From contig CM041465.1 in the NCBI GenBank assembly GCA_023213395.1, forward strand, positions 94,495,741 through 94,559,740: a stretch of DNA of 64,000 nucleotides. The letters are read 5' to 3'. The DNA comes from Cycas panzhihuaensis (Eukaryota > Cycadophyta). Under the pieces are notes generated by a model. The model did no database searches, was not told where the DNA came from, and was given only the letters and a program-made list of their open reading frames with translations. Below are positions 34,985 to 47,274 of the stretch, one piece after another (position 1 is the stretch's first letter; each line of letters starts with the position of its first letter). The position numbers and the translations under genes are program-made.

Positions 34985-36060
34985 TGTAGCTAGTTCATTA
35001 CGTGGTGTATGTAATTTGTATCAAGTCAGTAAATAGTCAAAGGAATCCTGACTCCATATGAACAATAATGATCTACCATGATCGTAATGTCACGAAGTGC
35101 ATCTAGCTGTGCCAAAGTCAGTTTTTCCCCCTTATGCAACTTGGAGACTTCCTCCTTGGCCTCATCATGCATCTTTTCTATTATTTCCAAGTATTGGCAT
35201 AAATGATAGATTCTCGACCAAAATCTATTTGCATATTGCGCTTCCTCCTCGGTCTCTAAAATCCATTCACCTAGCTTGAAAATTACTTCTTATAACCCTG
35301 GGTGAATCTTCTACTAAAAATGAATTTTGAACTCTTATACCTTTGAAAGAATCTCATCTATATTTTTGACCCATAATAGAATACATTCCTTCAAAAATTA
35401 TAATTGGGTTTCTACTACTACTAATTTATCATCTAAACTTTGGATTCTTTGCATATCTAGTAGCAGTATCTGATTTCACTATTATAACTTTGTCACCAAT
35501 TGCCTCGTTACCTTTGTTAGAAAAGAGGTTTTCCATTGGGAAACATCTTGTGGATCACAATGTAATAGATCCACACCCTCTTTTAAATGATCCTATGATT
35601 AATTAAATTCAACTTCTGCTGGTTGATTGTTTAAAACCTCTAGAATTTCTTTCTATCTCTTCTCTACCACCTACTTCCTTCTTTTCTACTTTTCTTCCCT
35701 TTTATACTTTAGAGGCTTAGTTGGTCTTTGATTCTTCTGCTCTGGTTCTTTCATGGTAGGTTCTTCTTCTACCTTTCTCTTCCCCTCCCTCATTTTCGCC
35801 TTCAATTTCTTCTTTACCTTTTACTTCTCTGCTAGCTATTTTCTAATTTCTTCTATCCACAACTTCCTTTTCTCTTCTTCTTCAACCTTTACACTCGAAT
35901 AGGGGGTGCTAGCCTGCCAACATGCTAGAAGCTAAGTAGTGACTTGCTTTTGTAGATCTGTTAGTTGTGATGTACTTCTTCCATGATCCCTTAAATATAA
36001 TTCTGTCCACTTAGCCAGAAGAGGTTGTCCTCCTTCCACCATTAGTAGTTGGATTCCTGG
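34985..36060 (-). pseudogene. Extra sense-strand ORF of element 2 (coiled coil)
   Basis: One minus-strand frame stays readable for about 1 kb between the integrase end and the 3' LTR, interrupted only by TAG and TAA codons. It runs from MVEGGQPLLAKWTEL and QLTDLQKQV into a block very rich in Lys and Glu (RKLWIEEIRK, KVKKKLKAKMREGKRKVEEE). Next comes a helical, coiled-coil-like part (SLDDKLVVVETQL, FKLGEWILETEEEAQYANRF), ending with LRDITIMVDHYCSYGVRIP. It is not gag, pol or a chromodomain, and I do not recognise the family. Readable frames also exist upstream to about 36600 but in a different frame, so the true start is unclear. Confidence 0.55.
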
Positions 36061-37030
36061 GCATTGTGAAAAGAGTAAACCTTGAAATAAGGTGGGGTAA
36101 AAAAAATAGAATAGATTGAGTCACACCTATCACCACCTCCCAATTTCATGAAAATTTTGTAGTAATAAACTTGGCCCAATTGAATTTCTGTCCTTTAGTG
36201 ACTTTAATCAGTATTGTTCAGAGATACGTTGGTACAAATGAATTTTTCTAGTCAAGAACGATCCTCGTAAAGATGAAATGTGTAATCCAATGCATTTCCT
36301 TAAACACAATTCCTGAAATGTATATTCTTAAAGAAGTAACATCTAACTCTTTGGTTCCAATCTCCTACACTACTTGTTCTTATGATATCTATTTATCCTT
36401 GGGGATATCTAGGCCTTTATTTGGTAATCCAATCACCCTATAAATTACATTTATGGAGCAATCCAACAGAGATAGCTACTGTATTACTAGTGCCATCGAT
36501 GTTGATAAAAAACTATATACATTCAAAAGTACTCCCACCAATATGTATCGATGAAGATTGGTAGTGATCATCTTCTTCCTGCATTATGTCATGCCATTTC
36601 CTCTAAATTTGTTCATCATCAAATTCATAGAAAGTGACTATCATCCTTTACCACTTTGTCACCATTACTTATTTTCTCAACTTCTCCTTCTCTTAGAACC
36701 CACTATACTTTATTTTCATCTTAATAACTTTTTAGGACTAGCGCATTAATTTAGCTCGTCACCTTCCATCTTACTGTAATCATGGATAGTTGGTCACCTA
36801 AGATTGTGATCATGCCCCTTAATAACAGTCACCCTTTTTAATCATTGTGTGACTTTAATTACCTTATCACATCAAGATTCTTTAATAATGACTTTAACGA
36901 CATATTTATTTACGATCACCTTAAGAACCATTCACTATATTTGTCTACCAAGGTTGCACTTTTGAGGTCACTTTCACTTTTCTGTGATCGCTTACTCATG
37001 ATGGTGCCATTACTATCCCATGTTTTGCAT
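36061..37030. other. Element 2 region between integrase end and extra ORF
   Basis: Decayed DNA. Minus-strand frames such as one with DWITK and RCYFFKNIHFRNC near 36450-36320 may be the upstream half of the extra ORF. No domain recognised. Confidence 0.35.
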
Positions 37031-37760
37031 CATTTTTTTTTAATTCTCTGCATAAGGTGTAAGGCTTCAACTTACTACCATTCACCATTTTGGGTATGAT
37101 TTGACCATTGAGTTATTCAAGCTAGACAACTCTATTTGTACCTATCTACATTACTTTATATGCTCCCAACTAATGCAACTTCAACTTTCCTAGTTTTGTA
37201 TGAAATTTGCTATCATATATTAATACAAGATCGCATTCCTAAAATTGTGGTGTTTTGATGTGTTGATCATGCCAAGGTTTCTTCTATTACTTCTCCATTC
37301 ATAGTTCCCATAACACTCGTGTATTTTTTACGTCTAATTTAAATAGTTCTATCATTTGTGCATTCTATGAAACTTGTTCTTCAATTCTCACCTAGTTGTA
37401 TTTGACGAAACCATTCATAACTGAATAGACTTCATGACCTACTACCTTCTCTAGAATGTCTTCTGTAAAAGGTATTAGAAATGGATCCTTTTTTGTTGCC
37501 TTATTAAGGGCTCTGTAATCCACTCAAACATGAAGTTTTCCATTCTTTTAGGTACCACCACTACTGGGCTTATCCATTCACTAGTTTCCACTTCGAAAAT
37601 ATATCCAACTTCTAGCAGTTTATCCATTTTCACTTTCATCTTTTCTTTATACTTTGGATTCATTTGATAAGGATGTTGGTGGACTGGTTACGTTCCTTCT
37701 ATTAAGTTAATTCAATGTTCTCCTAGTTTTGGTGGTATTCCTTTTAAGTCCTAGTATAAC
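37031..37760 (-). pseudogene. Element 2 RT N-part fused to integrase C-part
   Basis: The frame 37663-37475 begins RT: MDKLLEVGYIFEVETSEWIS then PVVVVPKR. The next frame gives KKDPFLIPFTEDILEKVVGH and VYSVMNGFVKYN (about 37495-37400), the RT segment ending at the SGYNQ position. Within a few codons it becomes integrase C-terminus: PWHDQHIKTPQF, DLVLIYDSKFHTK, GKLKLH near 37330-37170, then NGSKLKPYT. So the RT catalytic Asp pair, RNase H and integrase core are deleted, roughly 2 kb. Confidence 0.85.
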
Positions 37761-38260
37761 TGGGCAAAAACATCTTTATATTCTAAGAACAAACTTGTAG
37801 CCTGCTGCACGATCTCCTTATCCCAATAGTCTCCTACTAAGATCATTTGAGGATATTCTTTTGTGCCTACATTTATTTGCTATATTTTTAATTGTTCACT
37901 TTATATTATCTTTCCATCATGATTCCACCTATATGTTGGTGTTTGTTCAATTACTCTATTCCCATATTCCATATTAGAATATTCTTTAGGAAATTTGCTA
38001 CCCTTTTGTTTTACTTCAATTTTATTATAATTTAACTTAGCTCCTATTTTAAAGGTGCTTATTAGGAAATCATTAATGTCTAGGAATGTGGTCAAGCTAT
38101 TGTCCTATTTTTGAAATCTTGATAGGAAGCTTTTGCACAATTCATTCCATGATTTAAACTTACTACTATTAATCGAGAACCACGTTGTAGATTGACCTTC
38201 AAGTGACAATCGCTGCAGCTTGACTCTCAAGTGATAATGCAAATAAATAATAAAAATCTT
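37761..38260 (-). pseudogene. Element 2 pre-RT region with gag-like segment
   Basis: Frames here include FLEYKDVFAQLY and DLKGIPPKLGEH, the usual RT lead-in, and the 64-codon frame 38095-37901. Further upstream (about 38240-38110) SLEGQSTTWFSIN and SWNELCKSFLSRFQK resemble the gag core pattern, although the genuine gag core is at about 40300. It may be a duplicated or foreign gag fragment. Confidence 0.45.
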
Positions 38261-38639
38261 GATGTTGATTATTATTTGTGAATAATTGATTATAATAGTT
38301 TATATGATTTTTGACTTGATTTGCTTGCCTCCAAAACTTTCTTCCATTATTAAATATTTCCTCTAAAGTTAGTGTACTCTATGCCCTTTTTTTTCCTAAT
38401 ATGTCATTTGATTCTAGAGAGTCCATGCATACTTCTAATTTGTAGCATAGAGCAGATTCTATCTATCCCCAAGCATTCTACAGTTAATTCATCATATATG
38501 TTGATGATGCATTACTTGGTACATTTGTCTGAAGTTGATAAACCACCTCTAAGTAGGGGCTTATAGTGGGTTTTGATCCCACAATTGTGGATGGTGCTCA
38601 TTCTTTGTCAACTATCATTTCCATCTGAGGCCCATCCGA

Positions 38640-39020
38640 GTATAATGGCAAGGTCACTACTTTGTTTCTTGATTTTAGTATGGATGTGAATTCTCCCCAG
38701 TCTTGTACTACTTTTATTGCCAATAGTTATGATCTCCCTAATAATGTTGGATATGTTCTTTTTTCATTTTGTATTTACACTATTGTGAAATCTAATAAAA
38801 TAGTGATTCCTACCACCGTGGTTGGAACATTCATTAACGTTCCCATCGGTCTTACCTGTAACTAATTAGCCAGTCTAATTGAATAAACTAGTGATACTAT
38901 TTCTGGCCTTCCTAATTCTATTTAAGAAGACTCAGGGAGCACATTGACTCCTGATCCTCCATCCACAATTTTTTTGCATAACATTATACCAAAAATGATC
39001 ATTGGTACTTTTGGATTGAT
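38640..39020 (-). pseudogene. Element 2 protease C-terminal half
   Basis: GITILLDFTIV, YPTLLGRS and LLAIKVVQDWGEFTSIL lie near 38820-38680 on the minus strand and match the conserved YPxLLGRPWL region of gypsy proteases. The active-site half is not clear. Confidence 0.65.
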
Positions 39021-39399
39021 CACTTTTTCCTTAGTGGCTATCATAATAGGTTTTTCAATCTAGTCTAAAATCAATTACTAAAAATAACCAATTTCCCACC
39101 ATTTAAATAATGTCATAATAGGAATTAAGACTCTTAATTCAATCAATAGATCTTTAATCATCTGAAGTCTTGACCATGGATTCATATCTTCTTTTGGCTG
39201 AATTTTTATAAGGGCTATCCATCATTTATATATTTATCCCTTGAATTGACCTTCTTGATGAGCTTCTTCTTATTGTACTTTATCCATTGCATCTTGCAGA
39301 ATTTTGATAGCTTCTTAGAGTCTTTGCTTTTCTACTGCTAGATCTGGAAAAGTATCTTGGATAGGTGTGGAGGCTATCTTTCCACTTCGCATTTGCAAT

Positions 39400-40633
39400 T
39401 GGAGAGGCACATCTTTATCTCAAATGATCGAGGCCAAATTTACATTTTGTGTATTATTCTTTGGGCAATTGACCCATTCATGGTTCGTTGTTCCATATTC
39501 TTCATAAATGAATTCTTCTCCTTTTTTTTCTAATGGGCATTTTGATCTAAAATGACCCTATCTTTGGCATAGAAAGTATCTTACTAGCTTAGTCTTTCTC
39601 TTATATTGCTTTCTTATTTTCTCTGGCTTTTGAAAGAATATATTATGGATATCATTCTTAGGATGAGAAAAGCATTCCCACATATTGTCATTTATTTTTC
39701 TACAATACTCGCACCATGCTGAGGTTTTATTATGTTCGTTCCTCAGATTCCCTTGTTGGTTACATGGTGGTGGACACCATATATTTTCTTATGATTTCTC
39801 CAAATGTAGCTTAGCAAGTTCTAAATGTAAATTCTCCACTTCTTGATTCTAGTACATATTGGTTGGCTTTGCTATTGATGGCTATTATTTTAAAGCTTCC
39901 ACTTCTCTTCTTAATGCCTCAATTTCTAGATTTGTTCTTGTTTGATAATTCACTTCACGTAGTCTTCATTTGATTTTCAAACTTTAACTCCAACTCATGT
40001 ACTTGTTTGTAGTTGTTCATTAGGTGTAACAAACTTTATCTCTCAATTATAGAATTAGTCCTTGCACAAAATATTTCATTATGAGCATTGGACTAATTAT
40101 TATTATTGGCTATATTTTACTCATTACTATATGCATTCTTTCATCAAAATCATTTGTAGATTCTCTTAGATACTACTTCATTTCCTCTAAGGCCTGAAAA
40201 ATGGCCATAGGGTCCCTTAATTTTTTGAATCAATCTAGAAATTAATCTTGTAATCTTTCCCATGATAGATTTTGTGCTATAACATACCAGAACCATACAA
40301 TTGCTGCTCCCTATAAGGTAGAAAAGAAACGAGCTTTTATCTCTTCTAGGCTAGTGATTTTCTTTATCTTTAGCATGTTCTTAACAATGCTAAATGATCT
40401 CCAGGTTTCATTGATCCATCAAATTAAATGCTCGAAAATGTAGAATTATTTTCCACAATTATGTAGGGTCCCACTAACCCTACCCTACTTCCTTGGCATG
40501 TACCTTGTAATAGTGGATTGCCACCTGCTCCCGCATTTATAAGCAATGACTAATTCAATGATGATCTACCACCTTCTAAATTTCCTCCTAGTGGTGTACT
40601 TCCCCTGCCTGCACTTCCTCTAGAGCTCGCCAT
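39400..40633 (-). pseudogene. Element 2 gag with two zinc knuckles
   Basis: An ATG at 40633 (MASSRGSAGRGS) starts gag. The capsid core (AAIVWFWYV, NLSWERLQ) lies near 40310-40230. Two CCHC-type knuckles follow near 39580-39470: LCQR.GHFRSKCP, in which the first Cys reads Tyr, and GTTNHEWVNCP. Stops are frequent. Gag binds and packages the RNA. Confidence 0.75.
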
Positions 40634-41166
40634 TGTCACTTTGAATAATAGATTCAAAATGTGACTTAGGGGAGTTCTAACTTCTACCAAATAATGGCTC
40701 CACTCTCTATCCATTATACTATACATTTCTAATTTAATTAAATTATTTCTCTTCTCTTATATAAATGATTCTTCTGTGATTTCTTTATAGCTTTTCTTTA
40801 TCTGGATTTCTACTTCATAAGGATCCTCTTTTAATGCATACCCTTAGCTATTTTCTATTTTGATTATCTTTTCTTTGATAGACTCCTCTAATATTTCCTA
40901 CTATGTTTATCTTTCCTCCTCCGTACTTGACTTCCTTCTTAAAATAGAGTTAGTAAGTGGTCACCTCTTTATTTGCTTCCTTGGTGTGATTATGAATCTT
41001 AGCTTTCTTACTTTAGCTTGGAGTCTCTTATTCTTCCAACACTCTCTACATTCTTGTCATGATTCTTTTCCACCCTGGGTGGCATGGAAGAGGTCCCACT
41101 ATTTTCTTAACTCTATTCATTATAATATTACCAAACCCTCTAGGTTTCATTAGGCAATAGAACCAA
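40634..41166 (-). other. Element 2 leader and primer-binding site
   Basis: About 530 bp between the 5' LTR and gag ATG. The minus strand directly after the LTR reads TTGGTTCTATTGCC, a possible but weak tRNA primer site. Confidence 0.5.
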
Positions 41167-42056
41167 TGTATGTTGTGCACCTATCCATTACGTCATTGCT
41201 TTTAATAAACTATGCAAGCATAAGGAGCAATCTATATGATGCAAAATATGATATTATTGCAATAGGAAACTGTACCAGGTCCTCTCACAACCACACGTAG
41301 ACCCAATAATACACAAAAGATAGATGGCTAACTGACTTATATTAAGAGAAGAATTATAGGCCAAAGAGTATCTTGGCTGATTACCTTCTACTATATACAA
41401 AAAACATACAACTCATCCCTTACTTTTTTCCTTTAAATACATGATTCCCAATGACCTCAACTGTAATAAGTTACAATGAGTACAATGATTAATTTTGGTG
41501 TATATAAAACATAATTTATTAAAATAATATTTTTTTAATAGATTATGATTTGTTTGTAACCCCATCTTGGATCATGATCTACTCGCGATTTTGACTCTAA
41601 CTATGATCTACTCGTGATCTCAACCCAATCTATGATCTACTCATAATCTTGACCCACATCATGATCTGCTCACGACCTTAGCCTAAATCATGATTTGCTT
41701 ACAATCTTGACCTAAACCACGATTTACTCACAATCTTGGCCTGAACTATGATCTACTCATAATCTTGGGCTGCATTACAATTTACTCACAACCTTAGCCA
41801 AAATTAAAATCTGCTCACAATCTTGGCTCAAATTATGATACGCTCACAATGTCTATCTAAGTCACGACTTGCTTGCAGTTTTTACCTAAATTACGATCTA
41901 CTTGCAATGTCGATCAAACACCCACAATTTGCTTATAATCCAGATAGACTACTCGTAGTTTAGAAAGACTGCTCGTAGTCCAACCAGATCGTAATTAGCC
42001 ACGATCAAATCACAAAAATCTTTACAAAATTGTGTATGCCTTTTTGCCCCCCCACA
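41167..42056 (-). repeat. Element 2 5' LTR (890 bp)
   Basis: Starts TGTATGTTGTG and ends CCCCCCACA on plus, followed by ATTAA. It contains the shorter version of the ~36-bp array at about 41545-41990. Confidence 0.9.
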
Positions 42057-42061
42057 ATTAA

Positions 42062-42318
42062 ATAATAATATAATATGGGATTGGGTAGCTTAAAAGTAGG
42101 TGAATATAATATTATGAGGAGAGGGTGAGGCTTTTACTATAAATACTCCACTTTATCTATTATTTAGATTATGTTTTATTAATGAAACTATTACTCTTGG
42201 AGTTCACTACGGTGTGTCTTTATTTATCTTTAATGTATTTAATCTCTATTTTTCACCCCATTTAACTCCATAATTTTTGGGATTTCTTGCCCTTATTTTG
42301 AATATTATATGGGTAATA
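42062..42318 (+). repeat. Element 4 5' LTR, second piece
   Basis: Continues the LTR after element 2: AATAATAATATAATATGGG to GGGTAATA. It has the CTATAAATACTCCAC box near 42140, as CTATAAATACCCCAC in the 3' LTR. Confidence 0.7.
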
Positions 42319-43424
42319 AGGGAAAGTCTATTATAAGTTGTATTAAAGTAAGGTAATTTGGACTTTTTTTTTTTCTTTATAGGTTTTGAAGCCATAACTA
42401 AGATTTGGCTTATAAATGAAGTACCATTTTAGGAGTATTAATATTAGAATTAAAAAAAAGTAATTATAAATTTAAGATGAAAAGACTCATTTCATAAATT
42501 TTGAGTAGTTACACTATAGATTTTGGGGTAAAATTATGAATTTATAGTAGATTTAATTTTAACTTACTTTTTATCATCAAGTTTGGGGTCAAAAATCTAG
42601 TACATCAATTTTAAGTAATTATAACTTTAGGTATAGATATCTAATCAACCTTAACTTTTTTTCTTATTCAATAAATTTTGAAGTCTACTTTCTATTGGAA
42701 GTTGTTTTAGGTCCATTGGAGGTTTGAGGAGAAAGTTATCAACATTTTATTAAAAGGTACTACTATAGTCCCCAAAAACCCTAGGAGTAAACATCCTTAA
42801 AAAGGGAACAACTTTTGATATAAGTATCAAAATTTGATACTATCTAAATTATTGGAATCATGATTTAGATGTTATTATTTTAAGGAATATTTTATGCATT
42901 TTAGGAGTTATTTTTATTAGATATTAAAGTTTAAAGCTAAATCTTCCAATTTATGAGGGTTTAGTTTATTATTTTTCTTTTATATTAATTTGGGGCTATT
43001 TAGGCACTGGTTAAAAAATCTATTGGTCTTAATGCCATATAAATTTATTTTCCTATCAAAGTATTACTAAAAAAAAAAAGATATATTTTAGTATTCCAAA
43101 CAACTTCCTTGAGATTGAGCTTAATGGCTCCATTGATATTGAAGAGTAAACTACTAAATTCATAGAATTTTTTAAGGATTCACTTCATGATAAGGATGAA
43201 GAAAGTTAGATCCTAACTATCTCTAACTTCTTAGATGATCACCTCTTTGAATAGGTAAGAACCTAGTACTACATACATCACATACATGACTAGCAGGTCT
43301 TTATTTTGTGCTTATGAATATGTTATTGAAGGGATATTTTGTTGTAAAGGATCAAAGCTAGATGAGGGAAAGCTAGAAAAAGATAATCTTGATGAGCATA
43401 TTGAGGTCCCTACCTCACCTACAT
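42319..43424 (+). other. Element 4 interior, left part
   Basis: AT-rich DNA without a domain on either strand. It ends at TACAT (43420-43424), the target site of element 3. Confidence 0.5.
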
Positions 43425-44561
43425 TAATCCGAATTTGAATGGAAAAGTAAAGACTTAATCCAATTGAAACAAATCCGGAACATATTTATAATAATATTAC
43501 ATTAATTTGAAGATATTTAAAAAATTTCTTATAAAATTCCTTATGTTTGTGCTCTTTTGAGCATGCAAAGGACTGCTATAGCAAGTTGGGAGAGAAGAAA
43601 TGAGTGTTGGGCACTTTTTGGGCTACTATACGTTCTGTTGAACCACTGCCAATGAAGTATGCATGGAGTTTTGGTTGCCAATAACCAAAAAAATCCTTTT
43701 CTTGGAGAAGAATTCCACCGACGTCTCTTTCTTGGACTGCTGCAGCTATTTCTTTTCTCCCTCGGCTATAACTACACCTTCTTGGGCTCCTTCACTACCC
43801 CCATAATCAGATTTGGGTGCTGTTTCGTTGCTCCTTTTTGTACTTTCGTTTCTTTTTTCTCTCCTACGCAGAATTTCTGTCTTAGAGTCGTTCTCTTCTT
43901 TTTGGAAAGTAATTTTAGGTAAGCTTTCCTTGAATCTTGCTCCTCTTACTGTGTCTATGGCTGCTGGGCATCCTCTCCTATCCTCCATAAAGAAATATCA
44001 TCGTTTTAAAACCCTACAATGCGTAGTTTTTTCCTTAATAATTTTCTATTTTTTTTAATTCTTTAATGAATTCATAAACGGTTAAAGAAAACCCATTTAA
44101 ATCCATTTAATTAATGGGTTTTTCTCTTTTATCATGTAGAGGACACATGCAAAAATATCATCCTAAAATTTTGTGTGAAACGGACTCTGTTTTCCCTGTA
44201 AAAAACACTATCATTTTTCTGTTTTCCATTTTCTGTAGTCCGCAGTGTTGCACTTGCATTCTGTAGGGTTGCACCTACAGTTGCACTTGTGGTTGCACTT
44301 AGTTGCACTTGCAAACTACGTGATTGCACTTAGTTACACATGTAGACCACTCAATTACACTTAGTTGCACTTGTAGACCACCTGGTTGTACTTAGTTGCA
44401 CTTGTGGACCACCTGGTTGCACTTAGTTGCACTTGGTTGCACCTTCTTTTTTTACATTTTTTAAAGTATCTTAAGGCATTTTTCTACTAAATGAAGGTTA
44501 TAAACATGAAAAACAAGGCATTTTAAGAGTATTATGAAATTAAGGATTTGAAAATGGATCA
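43425..44561 (-). repeat. Element 3 3' LTR with TTGCACTT minisatellite
   Basis: 1137 bp. At 44246-44443 a tandem array repeats GTTGCACTTAGTTGCACTT and GTAGACCACCTG in ~35-bp higher-order units. The 5' LTR has the same array with fewer units (50125-50292). A purine tract (AAAAAAAAGGAGTTC on minus) follows at 44562-44576. Confidence 0.9.
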
Positions 44562-44731
44562 GAACTCCTTTTTTTTAGGAGTTCATGGCCTGATGAACTT
44601 TATAGTTGTAGATAAGGGAATTTGATATTCCCTATCTCCCTATTGTACTATTTTGCCTTGCTAGGTATTTGTCCTTTTTCTATAATTCTGAAGGACTTAA
44701 TTATGCCTCTTTGAGTCTTGGTCAGCTTCCT

Positions 44732-46000
44732 TTAAAGAATGCAATCATTTTGCATTAATTCCTCTTTCTCTATTTGTAACTCCTCTGGATTTGGTAAGAG
44801 TGGAACTTCATCTTCATCTTCATCCAATATGGATGGCTCGAACATCTTCAGATTTTCAACATTCACTATGGAATACATCTTCATGAATTCTGGAAGTTTA
44901 AGTTGGAAAGCATTTTCTCCAATCTTCTTCAAGATTATAAAAGGACCACGATGTATAGGCTTTAGCTTTTTGCCTTTACCTTGCAATCGTTTCTTACTGA
45001 GGTATAACCAAACTCTATCTCATTCCTTAAAGAAATGGCTGATTCTATGTGTATCATACCGTTGTTTGTATCTCTATTGAGATTTTTAAAGATGCTCTTC
45101 AACTTGTTGATGGATTTTTCTAATTCTTTCCAAGAATCTTTGTGCCTTTTCATTTCCTTCTTCCTCCTTTCCATTTCCTGCAGAAAGTTGAGTAGAAAAT
45201 TCTAAATCGAAAGGACTTGTAGGTAGAAATCCCAAACATACCTCAAATGGTGATTTTTGGGTTGAGCTATGGATAGCTCTATTGAAGGAAAATTGTAAGT
45301 ATGGGAGACTTTCATCCTAAGTCTTAGGATGCTTGGCATTATATCCTCGTAATAGCTATACCAATGTCCTGTTGACAACTTCAGTTTGGTCATCTATTTG
45401 AGGATGAAAAGTCATGCTCATCTTTAGCTTTGTATCCATCATTCCCCAAAGTGTTTGCCAAAAATGACCCAAAAATCTACTGTCTCAATCAGAAATGATT
45501 GAGTTGGGAAGTCCAAAATGCTTCCAAACATGCTAGAAAAATAATCTAGCCATGTCTTCTCCTGTATGTGTCTTACTATAGGGAATTAGCATCACCATTT
45601 TACTGAACTGATCAATAATTACAAACAAATAATCCATACCATTTTTGGTTCATGGTAGTCCTCCAAGGAAATCCATGGAGATACTCTCCCATGGTCGTGA
45701 TGGAACAGGAAGTGGAATGTACAATCTAAACTTCCTATTGGCTGGCTTTGATGTGCTATATAATGTACACCCTCATACTACTGTAGTCACATCTTGCTGC
45801 ATATTTGGCCAATACATATACCGTTGTAAGTTCAGCAATGTCTTTCCCACTCCAAAGTGTCCTACAACTCGAGAGGTGTGAGCTTCTCTTACCCAATTCA
45901 TTCAGCCTGCATGCTTTGGAATGTAAAGCTTATCTTGCTTGAAGAGAAGGCCATCTTTCAACCAGAAATTAGCAACTACTTTTCCTTGCTATAGCTGCTC
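44732..46000 (-). pseudogene. Element 3 integrase
   Basis: The core contains SMDFLGGLP (near 45680), ISD.DSRF (near 45490) and [10 protein letters not shown] (near 45380), keeping the Asp, Asp and Glu of the triad though stops interrupt it. The C-terminal frame 44986-44732 has KLKPIHRGPFIILKKIG and MYSIVNVENLKMFEPS, typical of the gypsy integrase C-terminal domain, with an acidic tail. It performs cDNA insertion. Confidence 0.88.
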
Positions 46001-46630
46001 AAAGATGGGCTTGAATGCCTCATATTTCAAGTATGAATCACATATTCATCATGGTAGAAAGGTTGACATTGTATAGCTACCAACAAACTAGAAATACCTT
46101 ACTGTTGAGGAAGTTTGGATAGCAAGTCTGCAATTTTATTTGTCGTTCCTTTCTTGTACTTAACCACTATGTGAAACTGCTACAAATAGTACATCCACTT
46201 CATGTGCCTAGCTTGCTACAATTTGGACTAAGTTTGTAAGAATTACAAAGGCTTGTGGTCGGTGTGGATGACCACCTCTTTTGCCAACAAATATGGTCTC
46301 TAATAATTGACTGCTTGATGTAATGCATAGAGCTCCTTATCATAAGTTGGGTAGTTTATGACAGCTCCATTAAATGTCTCTGAATGGTATGCTATCGGTC
46401 CTCCTTCTTACTTCAACACTGCTCATGGAATAGCCTAAAGTATCAGTCTCCAATTCAAATGGTTTCTACAATGAGGGTAAAGCTAACACTGGTGCCTCAC
46501 AAATTTTTTGCTTCAAAAGCTTGAAAGCTTTTTCTTGTTCATTTTCCCAATGAAATTTTGCATGTCCTCCCATCAATGCATGAAGAGGTGCTACAATTTG
46601 AGAGAATCTAAAAATAAAATTTCTTAAATA
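46001..46630 (-). pseudogene. Element 3 RNase H region
   Basis: Lies between RT and integrase. No long frame remains, but scattered matches to gypsy RNase H (AFKLLK-type lead, [20 protein letters not shown]-like text near 46380-46310) place it here. Heavily decayed. Confidence 0.55.
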
Positions 46631-47274
46631 TTAACATGCACCAATGAAACTTCTTACCTCTTTGGTTGTCTTGGGTGTGGGCCAATTGAGAATGACTTTA
46701 ATGTTTGTTGGGTTAGTCTTCAATTCTCCTCCTCCAACCACGAAACCTAAGAAGATGAGAGGTTGCTTTCTAAACTTGAACTTCTTTAGATTTAGTTTCA
46801 ACTGTTGCTCTTGGAGAACTTTGAGCACTTGCTCAACATGTGGGAGGTCCTCCTCCAAAGTATGACTAAAAATTAGAATATCATCTAGATAAACAATTAC
46901 AAAGTCATCAATGAAGGGTCTTAATACCTCATTCATTAATGTCATGAAGGTGGCAGGTGCGTTGCACAGACCAAACGACATCACCAACCATTCAAACAAC
47001 CCTTGCTTTGATTTGAAGGATGTCTTCCAAGTATCCCCTCTTAGATTTGAACATGATGGTAGCTTGATTTCAGGTCTAATTTGCTAAAATATCTTGCTGA
47101 TTGCAGTTGGTCTAATAAGTCATCTATCCGTGGTAAGGGATGTTGATTCTTTGCGATGATCTTGTTCAAAGCCCGGTAGTCAATACACATTCTCCATCCT
47201 CCATCTTTCTTTGGCACTAAAACAATAGGTGAACCACATGGGGAACAACTTGGTTTGATTACTTCTTGTTCCAA
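46631..47274 (-). pseudogene. Element 3 reverse transcriptase
   Basis: Two frames in sequence. 47274-47041 has SPIVLVPKKDGGWRMCIDYR and [15 protein letters not shown]. 46999-46631 has [13 protein letters not shown] and the catalytic YLDDILIFS, then [10 protein letters not shown] and [17 protein letters not shown] short frame break falls between them, near 47000-47040. The catalytic Asp pair is intact. Confidence 0.93.

Larger units (their letters stand above)
33900..42056 (-). mobile_element. Element 2: Ty3/gypsy, internally deleted, 8.16 kb
   Basis: LTRs at 33900-34872 and 41167-42056 are bounded by TG...CA and by the perfect target duplication ATTAA at 33895-33899 and 42057-42061. Right to left it holds gag with two zinc knuckles, a protease end, the first part of RT fused to the integrase C-terminus, then an additional lysine/glutamate-rich coiled-coil frame. 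The minus-strand TTGACAGGGGAGA tract lies next to the 3' LTR. The primer-binding site candidate after the 5' LTR starts TTGGTTCTATTGCC and is not cleanly assignable. It cannot be autonomous because most of RT, RNase H and the integrase core are missing. Confidence 0.9.
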
